Source: Gammaproteobacteria bacterium
Lineage (GTDB): Bacteria > Pseudomonadota > Gammaproteobacteria > Burkholderiales > Rhodocyclaceae
Length of the DNA: 64,000 nt
Reading direction: 5' to 3'
Assembly: GCA_018825305.1 (NCBI GenBank)
Contig: JAHJEO010000016.1
Coordinates: 364,574 to 428,573, forward strand
The notes below the pieces were generated by a model, which worked only from the letters and a program-made list of their open reading frames with translations, searched no databases and was not told the DNA's origin. A program made the position numbers and the translations under genes. Shown here piece after piece: positions 8,805 through 17,716 of this stretch. The number at the start of each line of letters is the position of its first letter. Position 1 is the first letter of the stretch.

Positions 8805-9107
8805 CTACCGCTGCTTGCCCAGCATTTCGTGAACGCTTTGAAGCAGGCCATCGGCGATGCGTTCGGGATTGATGCTGAAGCGGCCCTCCGCAATGGCCTG
8901 CTTGATTTCGGTGATGCGAGCGACGTCAATGGGGGGGGCGGCGGTCAATTCGGCGCTGATGACCTGAAGGCGGGCGGAGAGCGAGGAAATATCGACGCGC
9001 GGCGCCGTTGCCGGCTGCTCCTGCTGGCGTGGCGCGTTGTTGGACGCCGCCGGGCGGTTGGCCATAGGCGCTGTTCCGACTGACTTGACTCCGCTATCGA
9101 TCTTCAC
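8805..9107 (-). CDS. flgM: Anti-sigma-28 factor FlgM
   Basis: MKIDSGVKSVG... C-terminal ARITEIKQAIAEGRFSINPERIADGLLQS; sigma-28-like promoter upstream. Confidence 0.93.
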   Translation of the reverse strand: MKIDSGVKSVGTAPMANRPAASNNAPRQQEQPATAPRVDISSLSARLQVISAELTAAPPIDVARITEIKQAIAEGRFSINPERIADGLLQSVHEMLGKQR

Positions 9108-9161
9108 GATGACATCCTTCTTCCGGTTTCCGCCGGCAATTTCCCCGGTCTGCTGAGACCC

Positions 9162-9188
9162 ATATCGGCATCCTAGCAGGAAACTTTA
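9162..9188 (-). promoter_or_regulatory. Sigma-28-like promoter for flgMN
   Basis: Minus strand TAAAGTTT-N11-GCCGATAT, 15/16 matches. Confidence 0.85.
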
Positions 9189-9227
9189 GCCCGCCGGTAC
9201 GCAAAATAGCGCAATGATTTCATTGGA

Positions 9228-9917
9228 CTAATACTTTACCTCGACGGTTCCGTCGGCGCGGGCGATGCCGCTTACCACCTGGCCATTGCTTAGCCGAACC
9301 TGCACGACCTGGCCTTCGGCCGCGTTGGTCAGTGCGCGCCCCTCGTTGGCGACGGAAAATCCGCTACCCTCAGCGATCACCTTGACGCTCTGGTTTTGTA
9401 ACACCACCATGGTCTGACGCAGCATGTCGCCGCGCAGCGGCCGCCCGGCGGGCAACGGCATGGCCAGCGTCCGGCCGATGGCCTGGGTCGGGTCGGTGAT
9501 GATGCCGGCGGGCATCTCGCTGAGGTCGCCCGACTGGCGGGCCAGGTCGGATTCCTGCAGCATCTGCCCCTGTGCCATGGGCCTGGCGGTAACCAGATAG
9601 TTTCCGCTCACTTTGATGTGTACCGGCACGAACAGACTCCAGCCGCCTTCCGCCTGGCAGCGAACTGTGACCTGGGTTCGCCCCCACGGCCGGGCGCCGG
9701 CCGGCATGGTGACATCGAAACTCGCGCAGGGCACCAGTTGATTATCCGGGGCGACGGCGCCAATGCTGAAACTGGCCAGCCCCGGCAGGCCCTTGATCTG
9801 GACACGCAGGAAATTTTCGATGGCTCGCTTGACGGGGGCAGGGTCCTGGCGCGCCAGGGTGTTGGCCGTCGCGCTGGCAAACGCAAGAAACACGAACAAC
9901 AGGCGAAGTGTGCGCAT
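9228..9917 (-). CDS. flgA: Flagellar P-ring assembly chaperone FlgA
   Basis: Signal peptide MRTLRLLFVFLAFASATANTLA; SAF-domain C-terminus (VKVIAEGSGFSVANEGRALTNAAEGQVVQVRLSNGQVVSG); divergent from flgB. Confidence 0.93.
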   Translation of the reverse strand: MRTLRLLFVFLAFASATANTLARQDPAPVKRAIENFLRVQIKGLPGLASFSIGAVAPDNQLVPCASFDVTMPAGARPWGRTQVTVRCQAEGGWSLFVPVHIKVSGNYLVTARPMAQGQMLQESDLARQSGDLSEMPAGIITDPTQAIGRTLAMPLPAGRPLRGDMLRQTMVVLQNQSVKVIAEGSGFSVANEGRALTNAAEGQVVQVRLSNGQVVSGIARADGTVEVKY

Positions 9918-9987
9918 GGCCGGATTCAAGCACGATGCGTGCACTAAGGGCAACCCGTCCACCCACCGGGTGACAAGGGCGGCGGGG

Positions 9988-10002
9988 CGGCAAGAATTGC
10001 CT
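9988..10002. promoter_or_regulatory. Candidate operator CGGCAAGAATTGCCT upstream of flgB
   Basis: 15-bp palindrome ~75 bp upstream of the sigma-54-like promoter at 10076. Confidence 0.6.
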
Positions 10003-10075
10003 CGATGCCGGCAAGCCACGCCAGTGATCGTGAAAAATAGCCCCGGCAGCCCCCTATTGATGGGCTCGGGCGGCC

Positions 10076-10091
10076 TGGCACGGCGTGTGCA
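10076..10091 (+). promoter_or_regulatory. Sigma-54-like promoter for flgB operon
   Basis: TGGCACGGCGTGTGCA (consensus TGGCACGNNNNTTGCW, one mismatch). Confidence 0.75.
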
Positions 10092-10133
10092 TTACGGCAG
10101 TACCCGAAACAACTTTAGGCAATTCTGATCACC

Positions 10134-10544
10134 ATGATCGACCGCATCGACGACGCAATTGGCTTTCATCGCACTGCGCTCAATCTTCGCAGTTATCGCC
10201 AGGAATTGCTGGCCTCGAACATCGCCAATGCCGACACGCCCAATTACAAGGCACGCGACGTCGATTTCAAGTCCGCGCTTCAGTCGGCGCTTTCCGGCAA
10301 GACCGAGGGGTCCGTAGCCCTGGCCCGAACGCAGTCCGGACATCTGCCTGGGGTGCAAGGCGCCAATCCGTTCGGCGCGGCCCTGCGCTATCGCAGCGAG
10401 TATCAGGGGTCGGTAGATGGCAATACGGTGAATATGGACATCGAGCGCGCCGCATTCGCCGAGAACGCCATGCAGACGGAAGCCATGCTGACCTTCATCA
10501 ATGGCCGCTTCAAGAGCCTGGCGACAGCGATTCAGGGACAGTAG
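10134..10544 (+). CDS. flgB: Flagellar rod protein FlgB
   Basis: ELLASNIANADTPNYKARDVDF motif, first gene of flg operon. Confidence 0.96.
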   Translation: MIDRIDDAIGFHRTALNLRSYRQELLASNIANADTPNYKARDVDFKSALQSALSGKTEGSVALARTQSGHLPGVQGANPFGAALRYRSEYQGSVDGNTVNMDIERAAFAENAMQTEAMLTFINGRFKSLATAIQGQ

Positions 10545-10555
10545 GGAGCGATTGA

Positions 10556-10957
10556 ATGAGCGTCCTCAACATCTTCAACATCGCCGGATCCGCGCTCACC
10601 GCGCAGTCCGCCCGCCTCAACGCAGTGGCCAGCAACCTGGCCAATGCCGACAGCGTCGTCGGCGCCGACGGGCAGCCCTACCGCGCCAAGCAGGTGGTTT
10701 TCAAGGCGACTGCGGTAGAGGGCGGTGGGCTTGGCGTGCGCGTGACGCAGGTGGTCGAAAGCGCCGCGCCGCTGCGCATGCAGTTCGACCCCGCCAACCC
10801 GGCAGCCAACGAACAGGGTTATGTCGCCATGCCCAACGTCAATGTGGTCGACGAAATGGTGAACATGATCTCCGCCTCGCGGGCCTACCAAAACAATGCC
10901 GAAGTGATGAATACCGCCAAGGCGCTGCTGCAGAAAACGCTGGCGATCGGCCAGTAA
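10556..10957 (+). CDS. flgC: Flagellar rod protein FlgC
   Basis: [42 protein letters not shown]. Confidence 0.96.
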   Translation: MSVLNIFNIAGSALTAQSARLNAVASNLANADSVVGADGQPYRAKQVVFKATAVEGGGLGVRVTQVVESAAPLRMQFDPANPAANEQGYVAMPNVNVVDEMVNMISASRAYQNNAEVMNTAKALLQKTLAIGQ

Positions 10958-10971
10958 GCAAGGAGTAATCG

Positions 10972-11646
10972 ATGACCACCACAACTGCCACAGCCAACCC
11001 GGCACAATCCCTCTACGCATCCCTCGGTCAGCGCACCGACACCAAGGCGACGACGGTCGATGATGCCCAGAGCCGTTTCCTCACACTGCTGACGACGCAG
11101 CTGCAGAATCAGGATCCGCTCAATCCGATGGACAACGCCGAGGTCACGTCGCAACTGGCCCAGATCAGCACGGTCGACGGCATCGAGCGCCTCAATGCCT
11201 CGCTTCAGAAGCTGCTCGATGGCACTACCGATGCTCAGGCCCTGCAGGCGGCGTCACTGGTCGGGCGCGGCGTGCTGGTGCCTGGCACCGCGCTGCAACT
11301 GACCCAGGGGGCGTCGTTCGGCGGGATCGAACTCACCGGTTCGGCCGACGAAGTCACCGTCGCCATCAAGGATGCCAACGGCCTGGTCATGCGGACGATC
11401 AATCTCGGTGCCTTGCCGGAGGGTGTTCACCCCTTCGCCTGGGATGGCAAGACAGACAACGGCACGCCGGCCGCCGACGGCAACTACAGCATGAGCATCA
11501 GCGCAGAACGCGGCGGCGAAGCGGTCACCGCCAGTGCTCTGGCGCTGGGCCAGGTCTCCAGCATCACGCGCGGCGGACAGGGCATGACGATCAACGTGGG
11601 TGCGCTGGGTGTTTTCACCATGGCGGACATCAAAGAAATCCTCTGA
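10972..11646 (+). CDS. flgD: Hook cap protein FlgD
   Basis: FLTLLTTQLQNQDPLNPMDNAEVTSQLAQISTVDGIERLN. Confidence 0.96.
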   Translation: MTTTTATANPAQSLYASLGQRTDTKATTVDDAQSRFLTLLTTQLQNQDPLNPMDNAEVTSQLAQISTVDGIERLNASLQKLLDGTTDAQALQAASLVGRGVLVPGTALQLTQGASFGGIELTGSADEVTVAIKDANGLVMRTINLGALPEGVHPFAWDGKTDNGTPAADGNYSMSISAERGGEAVTASALALGQVSSITRGGQGMTINVGALGVFTMADIKEIL

Positions 11647-11666
11647 CGGAATAACGGGAGACAGCA

Positions 11667-13187
11667 ATGGGCTTTCAACAGGGCTTGAGCGGACTCAATG
11701 CGGCATCGAAGGCGCTCGATTCGGTCGGCAACAACATTGCCAACTCCGGCACGGTCGGCTTCAAGTCGTCCAACACCCAGTTCGGCGACGTCTATGCGGC
11801 AACGCTCGGCGGCGGCAGCCAGGTCGGCATCGGCGTGACGGTGGGCGGCATCAGCCAGCAATTCACCCAGGGCAATGTCACGGTAAGCAACAACCCGCTG
11901 GATATCGCCATCAACGGCCAGGGCATGTTCCGCCTCAACAACAACGGCACCATCACCTGGACGCGCAATGGCCAGTTCAACATCGACAAGAACGGCTTCG
12001 TCGTCAATTCCAGCGGCTACCGGCTGACGGGCTACATCGCCAACGCCGCCAACGTCATCGTGCCGTCGACCCCGGCCGACATTTATATCAATACCTCCGA
12101 CCTGCAGCCGCAACCGACCGGCAACACCGGTGGCGGTGTGACAATCGGCCTGAACCTCGACTCGCGGTCGTCGACATTCGTACCCAATGGCTCGCTGACC
12201 GGCTCGGCAGGGCCGAACTTGGTGATAGGTGCGGGCAATGATGGTCTTGTCGGGACGGTAGATGGAGTCGCTTTTGCAGCGACGATTCCAAATGCCACCT
12301 ACCTGACCGCAGGGGCACTCGCGGCAGCTGTGCAGGGCGTTATAGCGGGGGTTACGGTTAGCGTCAATGGCACCGGCCAACTGGTGATCACTTCAAATAC
12401 AACCGGCACGACTTCGAGTGTCGTCGTCTCCGGCGGCAGCGGCGCAACTGATCTTCTTGGTACAGCGCCCGCCTCTGTTACGGGCTCGACCGCATTCAAC
12501 GCCAGTGATCCCACGACCTACACCAGTTCGACATCGGCCACGGTTTATGATTCGCTCGGCAATTCCCACCTTCTGTCGATGTTCTTCCGCAAGACAGGAG
12601 CTAATACGTGGGATGCCTATTCCAGCCTGAACGGAGGCACGGCAACCGCGGCTACGCCGCTGACCTTCAGCTCGACCGGTGCCCTGACATCCCCCCCGGC
12701 CGGAATCATTGCGCAGACGTTCCCGGTCACGACCGGCGCACTTCCGCTGGCCTTCAGCCTCAACCTGACTGGCTCGACCCAGTACGGCAACATTTTTGGC
12801 GTCAATGCCATCAACCAGGACGGCTATACCTCGGGCCGCCTGGCGGGACTGAGCATCTCGGCCGATGGCACCGTCCAGGGCCGCTACAGCAACGGTCAGA
12901 CCCGTGACCTGGGGCAGGTGGTGCTGGGTAACTTCAACAATCCCAATGGCCTGACCTCGCTCGGCAACAACCAGTGGAGCGAAACGGCGGATTCCGGTCA
13001 GCCGCTGGTCGGCGTGCCGGGCAGCGGTTCGCTGGGGGCGCTGCAATCGGCGGCGATCGAGGAGTCGAACGTCGACCTGACGGCCGAGCTGGTGTCGATG
13101 ATCACCCAGCAACGTGCTTACCAGGCCAACGCCCAGACCATCAAGACGCAGGACCAGGTGCTGCAGACACTGGTCAACCTCCGCTGA
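11667..13187 (+). CDS. flgE: Flagellar hook protein FlgE
   Basis: MGFQQGLSGLNAASKALDSVGNNIANSGTVGFKSS; C-terminal ELVSMITQQRAYQANAQTIKTQDQVLQTLVNLR. Confidence 0.96.
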   Translation: MGFQQGLSGLNAASKALDSVGNNIANSGTVGFKSSNTQFGDVYAATLGGGSQVGIGVTVGGISQQFTQGNVTVSNNPLDIAINGQGMFRLNNNGTITWTRNGQFNIDKNGFVVNSSGYRLTGYIANAANVIVPSTPADIYINTSDLQPQPTGNTGGGVTIGLNLDSRSSTFVPNGSLTGSAGPNLVIGAGNDGLVGTVDGVAFAATIPNATYLTAGALAAAVQGVIAGVTVSVNGTGQLVITSNTTGTTSSVVVSGGSGATDLLGTAPASVTGSTAFNASDPTTYTSSTSATVYDSLGNSHLLSMFFRKTGANTWDAYSSLNGGTATAATPLTFSSTGALTSPPAGIIAQTFPVTTGALPLAFSLNLTGSTQYGNIFGVNAINQDGYTSGRLAGLSISADGTVQGRYSNGQTRDLGQVVLGNFNNPNGLTSLGNNQWSETADSGQPLVGVPGSGSLGALQSAAIEESNVDLTAELVSMITQQRAYQANAQTIKTQDQVLQTLVNLR

Positions 13188-13188
13188 T

Positions 13189-13214
13189 AAAAATTCGGCG
13201 CTAGCGATACGGCG
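13189..13214 (+). repeat. R1 copy, intergenic flgE-flgF
   Basis: AAAAATTCGGCGCTAGCGATACGGCG, 2 nt after flgE stop. Confidence 0.75.
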
Positions 13215-13228
13215 AACGGGGCAGGAAC

Positions 13229-13984
13229 ATGGACAGACTGATCTACACCGCGATGACAGGTGCCAGCCAGACGCTGGGCCGGCAGGCGGCCGTCGCGCAC
13301 AATCTCGCCAACGTCACGTCGACCGGTTACAAGGCAGAGGAGCATCGGTTGCGTGCGGTGCAGGTGCAGACCCACAATGCCCGGCCCGATGCGCTGCCGA
13401 CCCGCGCTTTCGCCGCCGAAGCCAGCACCCATACCGACTACGCGCCGGGGCCGATGAATTTCACCGGCCGCCTGCTCGACGTCGCCATTCAGGGCAAAGG
13501 CTGGCTGGCGCTGGCCATGCCCGACGGCGGCGAAGCCTACACCCGCAACGGCAGCCTCGAGCTCAGCGTCAACGGCATCCTGCAGACGCGCAGCGGCATC
13601 CCGGTACAGGGCGACGGCGGCGCCATCACCGTGCCGCCCGATGTCAAGATCGCCATCGGCCGCGACGGCACGGTGTCCGTGGTGCCGGAAAGCGGCGCCC
13701 AGAACACAGTCAATGTCATCGGCCGCATCAAGCTGGTCGATCCCGAGGAGGGCGACCTGGTACGCGGCGCCGACGGCCTGTTCCGTACCCGCAGCGGCGA
13801 CGTTGCGCCAGTAAGCGAGCCGACCCAGGTCGCCGCCGGCTACATCGAGAACAGTAACGTCAATCCGGTCGAGCAGATGGTCGCAATGATTTCGCTGGCG
13901 CGCCAGTTCGAGATGCAGATCAAGATGCTGACCAACGCGGACGCCAACGACCGCGCCGCCACCCAGATACTTTCGCCACGCTAG
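13229..13984 (+). CDS. flgF: Flagellar rod protein FlgF
   Basis: MDRLIYTAMTGASQTLGRQAAVAHNLANVTSTGYKAE. Confidence 0.95.
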   Translation: MDRLIYTAMTGASQTLGRQAAVAHNLANVTSTGYKAEEHRLRAVQVQTHNARPDALPTRAFAAEASTHTDYAPGPMNFTGRLLDVAIQGKGWLALAMPDGGEAYTRNGSLELSVNGILQTRSGIPVQGDGGAITVPPDVKIAIGRDGTVSVVPESGAQNTVNVIGRIKLVDPEEGDLVRGADGLFRTRSGDVAPVSEPTQVAAGYIENSNVNPVEQMVAMISLARQFEMQIKMLTNADANDRAATQILSPR

Positions 13985-14006
13985 CCACCAAGGCCAGGAG
14001 TAACCA

Positions 14007-14789
14007 ATGATCCGCTCACTCTGGATTGCCAAGACCGGCCTCGATGCCCAGCAGACAAACCTCGATGTCATCTCCAACAACCTCGCCAACGTCAGCACCA
14101 ACGGCTACAAGCGGGCGCGGGCGGTGTTCGAGGATCTTCTGTACCAGACCATCCGCCAGCCTGGCGCCGCATCGTCGCAGCAGACCACGATTCCGTCGGG
14201 CCTGATGATCGGAACCGGCGTACGCCCGATCGCCACCGAACGCATCTTCACCCAGGGCAACCTGCAGAAGACCGAGAACGCGCTCGATCTCGCCATCAAT
14301 GGTCAGGGTTTCTTCCAGATCCAGATGCCCGATGGCACCCTGGCCTATACCCGCGACGGAGCTTTCCAGCGCGATTCGACCGGTCAGGTCGTAACGTCGA
14401 GCGGCTACCCGCTGTCGCCGGCGATCACCATTCCATCGACGGCGCAGACGGTCACGGTGAGCCGCGATGGCATTATTTCCATCACCCAGACCGGCACTGC
14501 CGGTGCGACCCAGATCGGCACCATCCAGCTCGCCAGCTTCGTCAATCCGGGCGGCCTGCAGAGCATGGGCGAAAACCTGTTTGTCGAGACCGGATCTTCC
14601 GGCACGCCCACGCCCAACACGCCGGGCACCAACGGCACCGGCCTGATCAACCAGGGCTACGCAGAAACCTCCAACGTCAATGTGGCCGAGGAGCTGGTGA
14701 CCATGATCCAGACGCAGCGTGCCTACGAAATGAATTCGAAGGCGGTTACCACCTCTGATCAGATGCTTTCCCGCCTGGTCCAGATGTAA
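14007..14789 (+). CDS. flgG: Distal rod protein FlgG
   Basis: [47 protein letters not shown]. Confidence 0.97.
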   Translation: MIRSLWIAKTGLDAQQTNLDVISNNLANVSTNGYKRARAVFEDLLYQTIRQPGAASSQQTTIPSGLMIGTGVRPIATERIFTQGNLQKTENALDLAINGQGFFQIQMPDGTLAYTRDGAFQRDSTGQVVTSSGYPLSPAITIPSTAQTVTVSRDGIISITQTGTAGATQIGTIQLASFVNPGGLQSMGENLFVETGSSGTPTPNTPGTNGTGLINQGYAETSNVNVAEELVTMIQTQRAYEMNSKAVTTSDQMLSRLVQM

Positions 14790-14800
14790 TCATTGTCGCC

Positions 14801-15466
14801 ATGAAACGCCTACTGCCTCTGCTCGGTGTCGTGCTTGTGGCCACGGGGTGCGTCACCACCACGCCGCCCACGGCCGTGCACCAGCCGATGACGGCGCGCC
14901 CGGAGCCGCGCAACTACGCCCCTGGCAACAACGGCGCGATATACAACGTTGCCAGCGCCCGGCCGCTGTTCGAGGATCGTCGTGCCCGCTTCGTCGGCGA
15001 CACCATCACCATCAATATCGCCGAAAAGACGCAGGCCTCGAAGAAGTCCGACACCAAGGCCGAGCGCAGTCAGACGATGACCGCCGAGGTTCCGACCATG
15101 GTTGGCCTGCCGCTGAAGAGCGTGGTCGGCACCACGCTCGATGCCAGCAGCGCAAGCAAGTTCGGCGGCGCAGGCGAGAACAGTTCGACCAACGACTTCA
15201 CCGGCGTGATCACCGTCACGGTGATCGAGGTCATGCCCAACGGCAACCTGCTGGTGTCGGGCGAGAAGCAGATCGGACTCAAGGAAGGCGAGGAATTCAT
15301 CCGCTTCTCCGGCGTGGTCAATCCCAATACCATCACCGCGTCGAACACCGTGCAGTCGACACAGATCGCTGACGCGCGCATGGAGTTCAAGGCCAACGGC
15401 TTTGTTGATTCGGCGCAGGTGATGGGCTGGCTGGCACGCTTCTTCCTTTCCTTCCTGCCCTTCTAG
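14801..15466 (+). CDS. flgH: L-ring lipoprotein FlgH
   Basis: Lipobox ...LVATGC; VGDTITINIAEKTQASKKSDTKAERS; NLLVSGEKQIGLKEGEEFIRFSGVVNP. Confidence 0.97.
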   Translation: MKRLLPLLGVVLVATGCVTTTPPTAVHQPMTARPEPRNYAPGNNGAIYNVASARPLFEDRRARFVGDTITINIAEKTQASKKSDTKAERSQTMTAEVPTMVGLPLKSVVGTTLDASSASKFGGAGENSSTNDFTGVITVTVIEVMPNGNLLVSGEKQIGLKEGEEFIRFSGVVNPNTITASNTVQSTQIADARMEFKANGFVDSAQVMGWLARFFLSFLPF

Positions 15467-15480
15467 ACGAGGCCAAGATC

Positions 15481-16569
15481 ATGGGCGTGAGCCGTACCCA
15501 CAAAGTCCTGATCGCGTTGATGTGGCTGTTCGCCACATTGCTGGTGATGGATAGCGCACGCGCCGAGCGCCTCAAGGATCTCGCCTCGATTGCCGGTGTC
15601 CGCAACAACCAGCTGATCGGTTACGGCCTCGTCGTCGGCCTCGATGGTTCCGGCGACCAGACGACGCAGACGCCCTTTACCGTGCAGAGCATCATCAACA
15701 TGCTCTCCAACATGGGCGTCAACCTGCCACCCGGGCAATCGCTGCAACTCAAGAACGTGGCCGCGGTGATGGTGACGGCCACGCTGCCGCCCTTTGCCCG
15801 TGCCGGCCAGCAGATCGACGTCACCGCGTCCTCCATCGGCAACGCCAAGTCGCTCAAGGGCGGCACGCTGGTGCTGACACCGCTCAAGGGCGCCGACGGT
15901 TCGGTGTATGCCATTGCCCAGGGCAATCTGGTGGTCAGTGGTGCCGGTGCGTCGGGTGGTGGTTCCAAGGTGCAGATCAATCACCTCTCGGTTGGCCGCG
16001 TGCCGGGCGGGGCAACCGTCGAGCGCGAAGTGGCGACGCCGGTCGGGCAGGGCGAGTTTGTCTATTTCGACCTGCACGAAACCAATTTCGGTACCGCACG
16101 TCGCGTCGCGGCGGCCATCAACAGTGCCACCGGTGTCGGTACCGCGACGGCCGTCGATGCGCGGCAGATTCGCGTCAAGGCGCCGCTGAGCGCCGACGAG
16201 CGCGTGGCCTTTCTCGGTCGGCTCGAGGAACTCGATGTGATTCGGGGCCAGAGCGCAGCCAAGGTGATCGTCAACACGCGAACCGGATCGGTGGTAATGA
16301 ATCAGGCGGTTACGCTCGATAACTGCGCTGTCGCTCACGGCAACCTTTCGGTTGCGGTGAGTGCCGAAACTCCGGGCGTCGGCGGCGCCCCCGCAGCAAT
16401 CGATATTCGCCAGGAGGGCGGCGCCCTGCTCAACGTCAGGGCCGGCGCCAACCTTGCGGATGTGGTCAAGGCTCTCAATGCGATCGGCGCCAATCCGCAG
16501 GACCTGACGGCGATCCTCCAGGCCATGAAGGCTGCGGGCGCCCTGCGCGCGGAACTCCAGATCATCTGA
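15481..16569 (+). CDS. flgI: P-ring protein FlgI
   Basis: RLKDLASIAGVRNNQLIGYGLVVGLDGSGDQTTQTPFTVQSIINML. Confidence 0.97.
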   Translation: MGVSRTHKVLIALMWLFATLLVMDSARAERLKDLASIAGVRNNQLIGYGLVVGLDGSGDQTTQTPFTVQSIINMLSNMGVNLPPGQSLQLKNVAAVMVTATLPPFARAGQQIDVTASSIGNAKSLKGGTLVLTPLKGADGSVYAIAQGNLVVSGAGASGGGSKVQINHLSVGRVPGGATVEREVATPVGQGEFVYFDLHETNFGTARRVAAAINSATGVGTATAVDARQIRVKAPLSADERVAFLGRLEELDVIRGQSAAKVIVNTRTGSVVMNQAVTLDNCAVAHGNLSVAVSAETPGVGGAPAAIDIRQEGGALLNVRAGANLADVVKALNAIGANPQDLTAILQAMKAAGALRAELQII

Positions 16570-16572
16570 ATT

Positions 16573-16587
16573 CGGCAGGAATTGCCG
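16573..16587. promoter_or_regulatory. Candidate operator CGGCAGGAATTGCCG between flgI and flgJ
   Basis: Same 15-bp palindrome, 3 nt after flgI stop. Confidence 0.55.
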
Positions 16588-16638
16588 CCTTGATTCGCCA
16601 TTCCATGCCGCTTGCCGGGTGCGAAGCTTGAGACTGTC

Positions 16639-17628
16639 ATGAGTCCAAATGCCGCAGTCCCTTCCGTATTCGATCTGCAGAGCCTGTCGGCGCTGAAGAA
16701 TGGCGTGAAGGATGCTGATCCCAAGGCCCTCAAGGCGGCCGCCCAGCAGTTCGAGGCGCTGTTCCTGCAGATGGTGCTGAAATCCATGCGCGATGCCACG
16801 CCGCGCGAGGGCATCTTTGACTCCGAGCAGACCCGCATGTACGAATCGCTGCTCGACCAGCAACTGGCGCAGGTGATGGCTGCGAAGAATGGCACCGGGC
16901 TGGCGGCCGTGATCGAGCGGCAGCTGGCACGCTCCGCCGCCGGACCCGATGTATTGCTGGATGAACCCATGGGCCCGCTGCCCCTGATGCCCGGCGGCCA
17001 GCCGCATTCACTGACGCCGGCCCGCGACGCGGGCTTGCCACTGGCACCGATGGATCGATCTGGCGGTATGCGCCTGGATGATGCAGCCGCTGTACCGGGT
17101 GCTGCCGTGATTGCGCCCACCAGCCATCGCCAGGGTGGCAACGACACAACTCCGCCGGCTGGCGCCAGCGAGTTCGTCAGCCGCGTCTGGCCGCATGCCG
17201 TCGAGGTCAGCCGCGCGACCGGCATTCCTGCCCATTTCATGGTCGCCCAGGCGGCGCTGGAGACCGGCTGGGGCAAATCCGAGCCGCGCCTGGCCGACGG
17301 GCGTCCCAGCTACAACCTGTTCGGCCTCAAGGCCGGCCGCTCGTGGACAGGGCCGGTGGCCGAAGCGCAGACCACGGAATTCGTCGATGGCACGCCGCTG
17401 CGTCAGGTCGAGCGTTTTCGCGCCTATGGCTCCTATGGCGAAGCCTTCCGCGACTACGCGGGCCTGCTGCTGTCATCGCCGCGCTATGCCGGCGTGGTCG
17501 GCACCCAGGATGCGGCAAGTTTCGCTCGCGGCCTGCAACAGGCCGGCTATGCCACCGATCCCATGTATGCCGCCAAACTCGAGCGCATCATCGGCGGTAA
17601 TGCGCTAAGGGTCGCGCTCGCCGGCTAA
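16639..17628 (+). CDS. flgJ: FlgJ, rod cap/scaffold with C-terminal muramidase domain
   Basis: N-terminal rod-binding domain (QFEALFLQMVLKSMRDATP) and glucosaminidase domain (HFMVAQAALETGWGKSEPRLADGRPSYNLFGLKA); ATG 16639. Confidence 0.94.
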   Translation: MSPNAAVPSVFDLQSLSALKNGVKDADPKALKAAAQQFEALFLQMVLKSMRDATPREGIFDSEQTRMYESLLDQQLAQVMAAKNGTGLAAVIERQLARSAAGPDVLLDEPMGPLPLMPGGQPHSLTPARDAGLPLAPMDRSGGMRLDDAAAVPGAAVIAPTSHRQGGNDTTPPAGASEFVSRVWPHAVEVSRATGIPAHFMVAQAALETGWGKSEPRLADGRPSYNLFGLKAGRSWTGPVAEAQTTEFVDGTPLRQVERFRAYGSYGEAFRDYAGLLLSSPRYAGVVGTQDAASFARGLQQAGYATDPMYAAKLERIIGGNALRVALAG

Positions 17629-17633
17629 GTCCC

Positions 17634-17649
17634 TGGCACGGCCGTTGCT
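17634..17649 (+). promoter_or_regulatory. Sigma-54-like promoter for flgKL
   Basis: TGGCACGGCCGTTGCT, full match to consensus, 68 bp before flgK ATG. Confidence 0.82.
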
Positions 17650-17674
17650 CTTTCCCCGGTAACCCCTCAATACT

Positions 17675-17689
17675 CGGCAGTTATTGCCG
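17675..17689. promoter_or_regulatory. Candidate operator CGGCAGTTATTGCCG downstream of the flgK promoter
   Basis: 15-bp palindrome between promoter and start codon. Confidence 0.6.
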
Positions 17690-17716
17690 ATATTGATAAC
17701 GTTACACGGAGCGACC

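Noticed and set aside
15463-17007. 514-aa antisense ORF over flgI/flgJ (and similar long antisense ORFs at 18503..20215 and 53005..54465)
   Set aside because: Shadow ORFs opposite well-identified genes; compositionally His/Arg/Gln-rich.
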